Positions 1 to 9,937 of a DNA stretch of 64,000 bases are shown one piece after another; the stretch's first letter is position 1, and each line of letters begins with the position of its first letter. The stretch lies in the NCBI GenBank assembly GCA_947650285.1, contig CANTFL010000042.1, forward strand, positions 62,001 to 126,000, in the 5' to 3' direction. A program made the position numbers and the translations under genes. Source of the DNA: Hyaloperonospora brassicae (taxonomy: Eukaryota > Oomycota > Peronosporomycetes > Peronosporales > Peronosporaceae). The notes below the pieces were generated by a model. It saw only the letters and a list, made by a program, of their open reading frames with translations, had not been told where the DNA came from and made no database searches.

Positions 1-1846
1 CAAATTTTCTACGAGGATCGGTGACCACATATTTGAGGCGCCACTTACTGGTGGAGAATTAGACCACGGGACCTGGCGATCCAATGAGAGATGGGAGGCG
101 ATCCCGACGGAGAAAGACGATACGATCCAACTGTCGTCAGACTGACGGGTATGGAACGATCTGAGACGGGTCGTGAAAAGGGATGATTCCCATGCTGCGA
201 TCTGGGACAAGGAATAATTTTAACGGTGCGATCTGGGACAAGGGACTGGATTGTACTAAACGGCTGATCTGAAGCAGAATTACTCTGGGAAAGGTGCATA
301 TGGGACCAGACGATGCGAAGTGACTCTGTGACAACGGTGTTGAAGTCTATTAGATCGGTGACATTCTATACCGGGCTCCCAAAAGAAGTACTGATTTAGG
401 TTAATTATGGACCGATCTGGAATTGTGGATGTTTGTGGGAGTCCGTGGGACCGTTGTAAGAACTATGGATGGTCCCATTGAGCAGATAGACCCTTGGGAA
501 TGGTATTGGAGTACACACAATGAACGGAAACGACATATAGGGCCGGATCGCACTGTGTCGAGCCTACTCGATCTCGAATTGGACATCAAATCGGTCATGT
601 TCCCTGCTGGTTATGGATATATCGATGATGGAGCTATCGTATGATGATGTACATGCTCGTTGAAGGTCTGTGAGAGATGTCCCAAAAGTTCAGACCGAAA
701 GAGCCAGTGGAAGCCGGTCGAATGGACGTCGCAAAATGGATTTAGGCACATTCCTTATTTGGGTACTATTTTGGACCTTTCGGTACCAAAATTGGGTATT
801 TGGTACCGTATTAGGAATTTGGTCCCTTTTGGTGTCTAGGTACGATATCGGGAGTATTGGCGCTATCTTTGGAGTACAGGCCACGAGATTTCGACACGTG
901 TTCAAGGGGGCGGTCAAGCTTGAAGGTGATATCGACTTGGAGAGTGACCTACGGTTGGGAATAGGCTTAAGTATAGGTTGGCTATTAATTTGGTTGGTTA
1001 ATAAACAGACTTGAACTCTACTTCTTCTGCTCACGACGCACGTTCCCCTCCCCTCTTCTCCGGGCAAGATTGATTTGGCTTCCCCGGCGGGTCAAGGCAC
1101 GCGTGTTACAAGGACACAGAAGACCGATCTTGGATTGTTGGCCAAGATCGAGAAGAGCGATCTCGGGATATTTGGCCCGGATCGATCAAGTACTCACACT
1201 CAACTCAACTGCTAGGGTAGCAGCAACATCAGGAAAAGGAAAAGGACATTGGTTACAAGATCGCGAGACAGCTCAAGTGGTCAGAAGATCTGGACAAGGA
1301 GTTCAAGACAAGACCGAGCAAGACCGAAGCGATCTGCCGGGCAGATCGGCACGTTTCATTTTGGCGAAACAAGCAACCGATCCACCCATATTGCGCACTT
1401 CCGGCAAGATCGGCCGATCCCGAGACTAGATCGGACCGATCCCAACGCAAGATCGACGCAAGACAACTATTTGCTGAGTGAAGATTTCCGCACAGCGAAG
1501 ACCCCGATCCCGAAGACAAATCGAGATCGGTGTGATTCAAGATCGAGATCGCGACATCGCCCAAGAGTGACTGCCGCGACTCAAGATCAAGATCGCAGAA
1601 CCCCCGTTCGTGGTGTGAAGATTTCCGCACTGGAAGCGAACGCTCAACCCCAAACCCTCAGCGAGATCGACATCTCCCAAGGCCGTTACGAAGAGCTCAA
1701 GCCAGCCCAACCGACGGGTACACAAGGTGAGCACAAGGTTATACAGCAAGGCACGGATCGGAGTACCCCCTCCGTGAGTCGGCAAGTCTGGGCAAGTGGA
1801 GGATTGACGCTCACTAAAGTAATTTTGTGAGATCGACTTCACCACA
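1..1846 (+). repeat. 5' LTR of the Ty3 element (first ~18 bp outside window)
   Basis: Direct copy of 12640-14485. It ends in ACCACA, the inverse of the TGTGG start inferred for the 3' copy at 12622. A 17-bp motif with core GCGATCTGGGACAAGG occurs twice near 195-245. The 3' third (1081-1860) contains 24 GATC sites by hand count. Open frames inside the LTR (for example 1249-1830) are also open in the other LTR but resemble no known protein and are read as chance. Confidence 0.93.
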
Positions 1847-4333
1847 ATGGTGCGCGTGCCCGGATCTTCTGAGGCCTCTGGATTTCACCGTGAGTCCACT
1901 GGCGAAGATGTCAAGATCAAGCAAGGATCTGGGATTGAAGTGTCAGCGACAGAGGGATCGACGCAGACACGCAGAAACACAAGATCCTCAGATCATCAGA
2001 GTTTTGGGAGGGGCCCTGATGAAATGAAAATGAAAGAGGAAGATCGAGAGATCGATCTGGAAGATAAACCTCAAATACCTCCTAGGGCCCTTTCGAGGGC
2101 CACCGCAGATCGCTCTGCAAAGAGCGATCTGCTGGATGAAAATTCAATGGTGAAAACCACATCGGCGAAAGCCAAACCCTATTCCTTCGTCGAGAGATCG
2201 TTCGACCTCAAGCCGAGACACTCGACCGCGAGATCGACCGCATTAGAACGATCCAAGATGAGATCGGTGGGATCAGACGTCAAAGAGCGACAGATCGGCC
2301 ACACCGTGCAACCGAAGACCGGAGTCAAGGAGGAATGCGATGAAGCACCAGGTAAGATCGCGAGGCCAAAGACGGAATACAACCCAGGGAAGATCGCGTC
2401 CAGGGAGAAGGAGACGAACAGCGAAGCGCGGGACCGTGCAAAGTGGCAGTATTATTATGGCCATTTGAAAACGCTACTCAAGACGGATCCAGTGTTCAAG
2501 ATATTAAGGCCCAAGTTGATCGGTCCTCTGGACAAGCCGTTCTCGGTCCCACCTCCGGGGACCAACAAAGTTGACGAGATCAATTTGATTTTGCAGATGT
2601 TGGATGACATGGGTGTCTGCCCTAACGCTTTTGATGGAGATGAACTGCTGAGTTGCAGCTTGGAACAGTTGAAGAACGCGGCGAACGAGTTTGTGGAGAT
2701 TATGATAATGCTGGTGGGCAAAGCCAACGCTCCTGAAGACAAGATCGAGACACCTTTTGATTCGCTTCAGGAACACGCCGTAGGATCGCCCCGCTACGCC
2801 TCGGACGACTCCGAGAGCGAGTCAGATGGATCCATCAGCATTCGTCGAATGTCGTTAGGACCGTCTGGCGGTATGTTTTTAAAGGACAAGATCGGCCAAG
2901 CCAAGATCGACGCCTTTAAAGGACAAGCCAAGAGCGACATGCCACAGAGATCGGCCGGTACCCGTACTAGGATGAATGATCAAGAAGAGGGCGATCTAAG
3001 CCGGCACTTCAATGCAGCCATGAGGAAGTACGAGGCGGATCAACGTACAGCTCAGCGAATGAATCGACAGCCGACCCACTACCAAGATCGCCGTGCCTTT
3101 TTCCATCCCTCGCTCGAAAGCCATGACATGCCGGATGTGGAGATGGAATCGGTGAAGTCGGACACTTACCAGCAGATCCATCAAGAGGCGGAATACGACC
3201 CGGACGATTTATGGATGCCCGAACCACGGCGCCCTCACGTAGCCTCGACCGGTGTGACTACCGGAGGGGGAAACATCACGCAGAGGATCAGAATCTCATC
3301 GATTTCTGAACTGAAAGAATTCTCAGGGAAGGATCGGGAAGTAGACAAAGCACGAACCTGGATCGGTAAATTGAAGTCAGCGTTTCTCTGGGATCAAGCA
3401 CCGGACGAAGAGAGATGTCTGGTTTTCGGTGATCTCATGGTGGGCCCCGCCCGTTATTGGTACCGACAGCTGAGTAGATCGACGAGATTCAATTGGAAGG
3501 AGTTGATGAACAGCTTTCTTGTGGAATATGCGGGACACGGGATGTCCGCGAGCCGACAGTATTACCACGCAAAGAAGCGATCGGAGGAAGATCCTTTGCA
3601 GTACCTGTATCGGCTTAATGTGATGGGAATGGAAGCGAAGATACCAGTGATGACTGGATCGCCAGCTGCGCGCAAGGAACATGTCAACCATTTCATTGAC
3701 ACTTTGGACGACCCCGATCTGTCCAATCAATTGCTACTGCTGAATGTAGAAGACACGGAGGCCATGCAAAAGACACTGCATGGATATCAAAAAGGGAGAT
3801 CGCGTCAAGGGAAAGTGATGATGGGATCGTCCAAGTTCAGACAGAAGGGAACTCAGGGTCCAGCGCTGTCTAAGCCTGCACGAGCAGTGAGGATGATCCG
3901 TACCGAGGATGTCGGCAGCGAGTCGGGATCGGACACTTACGGATCGGATTTGGAAGATCGATTGAGATCAGTCCATGTGGCTGCCACTACGGATCGGCGT
4001 TCATCTCCTAATGACGTTACAGCAAACGCGAGATCGGTCGACCCGAGCAATCGTCGAGACTATCAAGATCGCAATTTGCCATCGAAGCCGTGTACTCATT
4101 GCGGATCAACCAAGCATGGAGATCTCGGTTGCTGGAAACGGCTCACTTGCCAGAAGTGTGGGCGTAAAGGACACCCCTCTGACAACTGTTTCTTCGTGTG
4201 CCGTGCCTGCGGTGAGATGCACGACCCGGGGAAGTGTCCCATGGAGGAGTTCTACAACATGATCCGCCAGTGGTATGTCCCGAACAAGCATGCGGGGATG
4301 CTGCCAGAAAAGGCCGAGAAGATGTTAAACTAG
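1847..4333 (+). CDS. gag: Gag polyprotein of the Ty3 element
   Basis: An 828-codon open frame encoding the structural protein that packages element RNA. The first ~450 residues are basic, charged and low in recognisable folds. Residues ~485-645 match the retrotransposon Gag core in style (helical, with RYWYRQL and EYAGHG segments). Residues ~747-800 hold three zinc knuckles: two CX2CX4HX4C and one CX2CX3HX4C. The first ATG at 1847 abuts the LTR and overlaps the primer-binding site; a downstream ATG at 2024 is an alternative start. The frame is undamaged, unlike pol. It ends at TAG 4331-4333, directly preceded by a slippery heptamer that would shift ribosomes into pol. Confidence 0.9.
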   Translation: MVRVPGSSEASGFHRESTGEDVKIKQGSGIEVSATEGSTQTRRNTRSSDHQSFGRGPDEMKMKEEDREIDLEDKPQIPPRALSRATADRSAKSDLLDENSMVKTTSAKAKPYSFVERSFDLKPRHSTARSTALERSKMRSVGSDVKERQIGHTVQPKTGVKEECDEAPGKIARPKTEYNPGKIASREKETNSEARDRAKWQYYYGHLKTLLKTDPVFKILRPKLIGPLDKPFSVPPPGTNKVDEINLILQMLDDMGVCPNAFDGDELLSCSLEQLKNAANEFVEIMIMLVGKANAPEDKIETPFDSLQEHAVGSPRYASDDSESESDGSISIRRMSLGPSGGMFLKDKIGQAKIDAFKGQAKSDMPQRSAGTRTRMNDQEEGDLSRHFNAAMRKYEADQRTAQRMNRQPTHYQDRRAFFHPSLESHDMPDVEMESVKSDTYQQIHQEAEYDPDDLWMPEPRRPHVASTGVTTGGGNITQRIRISSISELKEFSGKDREVDKARTWIGKLKSAFLWDQAPDEERCLVFGDLMVGPARYWYRQLSRSTRFNWKELMNSFLVEYAGHGMSASRQYYHAKKRSEEDPLQYLYRLNVMGMEAKIPVMTGSPAARKEHVNHFIDTLDDPDLSNQLLLLNVEDTEAMQKTLHGYQKGRSRQGKVMMGSSKFRQKGTQGPALSKPARAVRMIRTEDVGSESGSDTYGSDLEDRLRSVHVAATTDRRSSPNDVTANARSVDPSNRRDYQDRNLPSKPCTHCGSTKHGDLGCWKRLTCQKCGRKGHPSDNCFFVCRACGEMHDPGKCPMEEFYNMIRQWYVPNKHAGMLPEKAEKMLN
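1848..1866 (+). other. Candidate tRNA primer-binding site overlapping the gag start
   Basis: TGGTGCGCGTGCCCGGATC starts one base after the LTR terminal CA. It begins with the TGG expected opposite a tRNA 3' CCA and would pair with a tRNA end bearing acceptor strand CACGCGC plus discriminator A. The A of the first gag ATG is at 1847, so the start codon overlaps this site. The primer tRNA cannot be named from the window. Confidence 0.6.
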
Positions 4334-4373
4334 GACGCTCGCCAGGTTTGAATCTGGTACGAGCCGAGCGTTC
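4324..4373 (+). promoter_or_regulatory. Candidate -1 ribosomal frameshift site (gag to pol)
   Basis: GTTAAAC at 4324-4330 sits in the zero-frame phase G_TTA_AAC and is followed at once by the gag stop TAG. A -1 slip reads GTT AAA CTA and enters the pol frame. GUUAAAC is an established slippery sequence in arteriviruses. Downstream, 4333-4341 can pair with 4365-4373 (9 bp, one G-U) and CCAG 4342-4345 with CTGG 4354-4357, giving a stem-loop. The spacer is shorter than the usual 5-9 nt, so the lower base pairs may be open when the ribosome arrives. Function is inferred from sequence only. Confidence 0.7.
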
Positions 4374-6789
4374 TGGGCTCTGCATTATTGCATACGTGGA
4401 AAAAAAGAAGACGGATCGCGAGAGTAAGCAGGATACAGATATGGAAACAAATATATCTCGTTCGAAGTCAAAACGTCTTGCTTCCGTGTCCCATCTGAAG
4501 CGGATCGATGAATACTCGCGATCTGAACCAACTATGGAGATCGAGCTCGCTTACGGTGAATCTCGCGGATACTGGAAACACTACTCGCCCGGGAAGTGGT
4601 TCAAACAAGCGAAAGCTGTTGGCAAGATCAACAATGTAAAAGCCACTCTGCTATTTGATTCTGGTGCTGAAGTGTCGATCATTGACACCACCTTTGCTCG
4701 TGAGGTCGGTTGCAATATTGACGAGAGTCAACGACAAGAATGTATCGGGATCGGAGAAGCTCCGTACATGACAATAGGACGCACCAAGATCAAAGTAACC
4801 CTCGCGGGGTCGTTAGTGTACTATTTCAATGTGTGGGTAGGCGATCTGGCAGGGCAAGAAGCGATTCTGGGCATGGACTTTATGGTTCCTGCCGGAGTGC
4901 GGCTCGATCTAGCGGATGGTGCGCTATGTTTACCAGAAGAAATCCGCATTCACCTCGCAGGACGTCGCCCCGCGTACGGATCGAAGATACAACATATAAC
5001 GGCGAAGGACCAACATGTGGTGATCCCGGTCGGAGAGTCAAGGGAAGTGAAGATCGGGATCGGAGGGGCTAAGATGAAGTTGTGGGTCGCCAGAGGACCA
5101 GACTGGGTACCTACAGTGATCTCGGGGTTTGGTAGTAGGAAGTACCTGCAGATGACCAACATTGGCGACCATGAGATCATATTGCCCACCCACACTATAT
5201 TGGGCTTGTGGACCGAAGGCGATATGGTACCACGAACTCAAGGTTTCGTGACGGTCGGATCGGGGAAGTACAAGGAGTGGCAAACTCTGGCGTATGAGGC
5301 TACGACGGATCGAGTGAAGGAACTCCCAAAAGAACATACCGGCCCACTGGTAGATCGCCCTACGTATGCCACCCCCAAACGTATCGTTAAACGACCGTCT
5401 GATACGTTGAAGAACCTATCTCCAGCGATCTCCACGGTAACGCACCAAACTAACAATGGCGAATCGCAAAAGGCAGATGCTGTGGTTGCCAAAGAAGAAA
5501 CAGTCAACAGAGCTGAGCTATTGTGGATGGAAAACGACCGTGAGATCGGAACCCAACATGCAACGAAGGGAGATCGCGATATCGATCAAGAATGGCTACG
5601 TGACATGTCGTCTCTATCGGAAGCCGATCCGACCGGTAAACTGCTGAGGTCGGAGCAGCCGGGAGAGATGAAAGAGCCTAAGGAAGAAGCAATGTTAAAG
5701 ACTGAAGATGTCGAGATCGCGGGAACACCAGTTTACTACCACGAGAGCGGAGATTTGTTTGCTGAAGATATCGAGCAACACATGGCGGTACTACCAGAAA
5801 TGTCGGCGACTACAGAAGAAGTTACGATTGAGGACATTCAGATCGGCGATCCCGATATGCCTCTCACCACTGATCAACAGCGGCTCAGATCGCTGATCTG
5901 GAAGAGTCGTCACATCCTCATGGGTAGAGGTAATGCTCTACCACCAGCAGCACGAGGCGCGATCTGTGATATTGATGTCGGTGGGGCAGCACCGATAGCG
6001 CAAAGAGTACGTCCAGTCGCACCTAAATATCGGGAGAAGTTATCGGACCTCATCAAAGGACTACTAGCGGCCAAGATCGTCCAGCCATCCACGTCACCGT
6101 GGGCGTCTCCGATAGTGGTGATCATCAAGAAGAACGGAGTGGATATTCGCCTTTGCATTGATTATCGAAGAGTGAATCAGCTGACACGTCTGATGGTTTA
6201 TCCCATGCCGTTGATCAGCGATCTATTAGAAGACCTAGATAAAGCTTTATGGTACTGTTCGCTGGATATGGCTAGTGGATTCTGGGTGGTTGAGATGACT
6301 GAGCGAGCCAAACTGATCTCAGCGTTTGTCACACCGTTTGGTCTTTTCGAGTGGCTGCGAATGCCTTTTGGGCTTAAGAACGCGCCCCAAATCTATCAAC
6401 GGCTGGTCGACAACGCGCTGTATGGATACCTCAAGATTGGCCAGAGATCATCCGCTGATGGCCAGATCGACGTGTTCAAAGATGGTGAACCGGAGACAGA
6501 TCGACGACCTTCTATACTGGGACGCCGATCTTACATTGACGACATCCTCATACCAGCCACTTCATGGGAGTCTCTGTACGCAAAAGTAGAGCGATTGCTG
6601 GAAGCATGTGATAAGTGGAATTTGTCTATCAGTCTCACAAAAAGTTTTTGGGGGTGCCGTAAGGTCGACTATTTGGGACACCGAGTGTCGATTGATGGTT
6701 TGGAGGCTCAGCCCAAGAACTTAGAGTCGTTGGTCAACATCCCGTTCCCTAGCACGCTACGAGCTATGCAATCTTTTTCGGGAGTTTGA
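4324..6789 (+). pseudogene. pol: Pol, first segment: protease and reverse transcriptase (frameshifted)
   Basis: Read in the -1 frame relative to gag. An aspartic protease is seen at about 4650-4710 (LLFDSGAEVSIID, catalytic D-S-G). A long charged linker follows. The reverse transcriptase runs from about 5990: it has an LCIDYRRVNQ motif, SLDMASGFW, FGLKNAP and the catalytic YIDD at 6532-6543. About 30 residues rich in charged residues lie between the thumb-side helix (YLKIG) and YIDD, a spacing longer than in most Ty3 RTs. The frame stops at 6787-6789 because one base is missing relative to the downstream NYYRRFIEDF frame, near the T-run at 6773-6777. This breaks RT. Confidence 0.9.
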
Positions 6790-9683
6790 ACTATTACCGC
6801 CGCTTCATTGAAGATTTCGCGGTGTACGCCGCGGTGTTATATGAGTTAAGAGAATCGGATTTCTTCGAGATCGGCCGATCTCAGCTCGCAGCAGGAGAAG
6901 AATGGTTGAACGAAGATCGATGGAAGGAAGCCAAGGTTGCTTTCACTATGCTAAAGGCTAAGATAGCTACCGCTCCTATGCTCAAACATTTCGACCCAGA
7001 TCGTCCCCCTGTGATCGTAGTCTACGCTAGCAAGTGGGCTGTTTCAGCGGCCCTGATACAGGAGTACGAGGGCGTATACCATCCGGTTGCGTTTACTAGC
7101 CGCACCTTGAAGCCCAACGAGCTTAACTATGGAACGGTGGAAAAGGAAGTGCTGGCGCTACTTCGTGTTTTGGATGTATGCTACACTACGCTTGCTTCTC
7201 GAGAGATCACTGTGCTGACCCGACATTCTACGTTAGCGTAGTTGATGCAATCTCGAGGACTCAACGGGAGATTAGGACGGTGGGCTGCTTTGTTGTCGAA
7301 CTGGACTATGGAGGTGAAGAGGTGCAAAAAAGGAGAAGAAGAGATTCTGGGTATGCTAGCAGCAAGTATCACCCCGAGAGAAGAGGTAGAAGAGATGCTG
7401 ATCGCGATTTCCCCCCGAAAAGACTGCCGACTCAAAGTATCGATGCCTCCTCCAACGGTGGAAACGGATGAAGAGTTGTTGGTGGCCAGTTTCGACGGAT
7501 CGGCTAGGATCAAAAAGAAAGGAGGGTCGTACAGTGCTGTGGTATGGAAGTTACCCGAGTGGACGATTGTGGCGGCAGAATCTAGATATGCTCACGATTT
7601 GACTGTGAATGAAGCGGAGTATAATGGCTTGCTATTGTGCTTTGAGTTACTCGCCGATCTGGAAAGGGGGCGAGTAATTCTGTGTGGAGATTCTAATTTG
7701 GTGATTCGACAGATGCGCGGTGAGATCGACTGCAAGGCACCGGGCCTTCAGCTTCTGAGACACAAAGCGTTGGAGAAGCTGCGGTCATGGCCTAGTCACG
7801 AGTTTCTGCATATGAAGCGAGAGTGGAATCAGAGCGCAGATCGACTAGCCAGCACAGCGTTGCAGAACGAAAAAGGAAGAACAATTGTAGCTGAAGAAGA
7901 TCGGCAAGATCTGATGACACTGAACCGTCTCGACGAATTGTTGAAGCCCAAGCAAGATGGTCAGCTGGCTCGGGTAACTGCAATCACGAGATCGGCCGAG
8001 AGGATACGTCATGAACCTGAAGTGATACAGGAAGAGATAGTGCAGCGAATTAGGATTCAACGGATTGTCCAAGCTCAAGATGAAGAGCGTTGGATTGTTA
8101 ATCTCAAGAAGTATCTAAGTGGCGATGTGTCAAACTTGGACGCGGGAGCAGTGAAGGTATGCGCAAAGCTGGCGCCGGAGTACGAGATCGATGAGAGCGA
8201 TCTGCTATTTTTCTGCCCCTCGGCGAAAAGAAAGTCAGAAGATCGTGATGGTTTGATGCGGTTGGTGATCCCTGAGACGTTGCAACAAGACTTCTTGCAC
8301 CACTATCATACGAGTCTAGAAGGGGGCCACCAGGGTATCGGCCGAACCTATCAGAAGATTAGATCGCGATTCCATTGGAGAGGACTGTACCGGAGCGTTC
8401 AACGATATGTGGGCGAATGTATCGACTGTGAAACCGGAAAAGGAAGCCCGATGATTCATGGGAGATCCCCGGGAAATCTACACGCATCCTATCCATTCCA
8501 GATCATTGCAATGGATCATATACCGTCGTTGCCCAAGTCCATCAAAGGGAACACCGAACTGCTCATTTGGGTGGACCTCTTCTCAGGATATGTAATTGCA
8601 AAGGCTAGCTCTTCACGGACGGCACAAACAATAGCGGGAAATTATGAAGAATGTGTGTTTCGACGCTTCGGGGCTAGCGAGGCTATCAGGCACGATCGAG
8701 AACCGGGATTTATGTCCGACTTCTTTCGAGCCTTCAGCCGGATCGTAGGACAAAAACAGCGTGCTACCATGGCTTACAGGCCACAAGCAAATGGAACAGC
8801 CGAGCGAATGGTGCAAACCTTGACGCATTCGCTCAAGATGTACGTGGCTGAAGTTGACCAACGAGACTGGGATGAGTATGCTGAGCGGCTCACATTTGCC
8901 ATCAACACCGCTCAAGATCGAGTTCGAGGGGACACCCCATTCTATCTGATTCATGGATGGGACCCGCGATCAACGTTGGAAGCTACGTTATCAGTGGGAA
9001 ACACGAGGACAAGAGATCGCGATCCAAAGCGGTGGAGATATAGTATTCAAAGACAATATCAGCGAGCTCGATCAGCGGTGAATGATCAACTACGACTTGC
9101 GATCCACGAGAGGGCAGATCGCCATAACGAAGATGTGGAACCACACGAGATCGAAGTGGGAACGCAAGTTTGGCTATACCTGGATCGAGTTAAAGAAGGA
9201 TATGCGAAGAAGCTAGCGCACATGTGGCATGGGCCATTCCGAGTTGCAGACATATGTGGAGAGCACGCTGTGAAACTGGAGATCGCTGGGACCCCGTATC
9301 GGCTATTTCCGATTGTACATTTATCGAAGCTAAAGAAGGTAAAAACGTTCCCTGAACGGCCGAAGGATCAGCTTATGATAGACGAAGCAGATCGTTTGGA
9401 CTTTGATGAAGCTTTGCTGCCAGAAGACAGTTGGGAGAGCGATCTCGAAGAGGGAGAATACGAAGTAGAAGAAATACTGGACGTGCGATCTGGTAGGAAA
9501 ACCCGTTATGGGCGAGTACACCGACAGTTTCTGGTGAAGTGGAAGGGACATCCCGATTTAAGTTGGGTGGATGAGGCCGATCTGAGTTGTGGGGCGATCT
9601 TGCAAGAGTTTGAACGGAACCGAGTGAGTCGAAACCGTTTTGAAGCAATGCAGTCTCACGAAGGCAAGTCGGACGAACCTTAA
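6786..9683 (+). pseudogene. pol: Pol, second segment: RT thumb, two RNase H domains, integrase, chromodomain
   Basis: One frame from 6786 to 9683 interrupted by a single TAG at 7239-7241, where the family pattern expects tryptophan (TGG). The native RNase H (about 7000-7190) keeps the EKEVLALL glutamate but has tyrosine where the first catalytic aspartate belongs (VVYASKWAVSA). A second complete RNase H lies at about 7470-7860, with all four acidic positions: FDGSAR, NEAEYNGLL, CGDSNLVI and NQSADRLA. The integrase follows: HH-CC zinc finger at about 8300-8440 (ending ECIDC), then the DDE core with MDHI, RHDREPG and NGTAERMVQ. A chromodomain (QFLVKWKGHPDLSW) lies at about 9450-9620. The chromodomain would direct integration to chromatin. 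Confidence 0.92.
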
Positions 9684-9937
9684 CAATCTGGATAGGTATG
9701 CTGGGAGGCGGTAAATGCGGATGGAAGGGTTGAAAGATGTGCTAGACGGTAGCATATGCTGGTGGAGGGTGTTTTGTGTGTGAATATGGAGATAGTCAAG
9801 TGAATTACCCTACTGAATGATGTGGAGAGAGAAGGATCGAGGTCGTGGAAGTTACAAAGAATGAAGTATCAAACAGAAGATGATTGAATGACTTACACGA
9901 GTATGAAAGACGATCGGGCTTGGACACCGATCTTAGA

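Noticed and set aside
1249..1830. 193-codon open frame inside the Ty3 LTR
   Set aside because: Conserved between LTRs only because the LTRs are near-identical; it is low-complexity, stop-poor because of the GATC-rich composition, and matches nothing.
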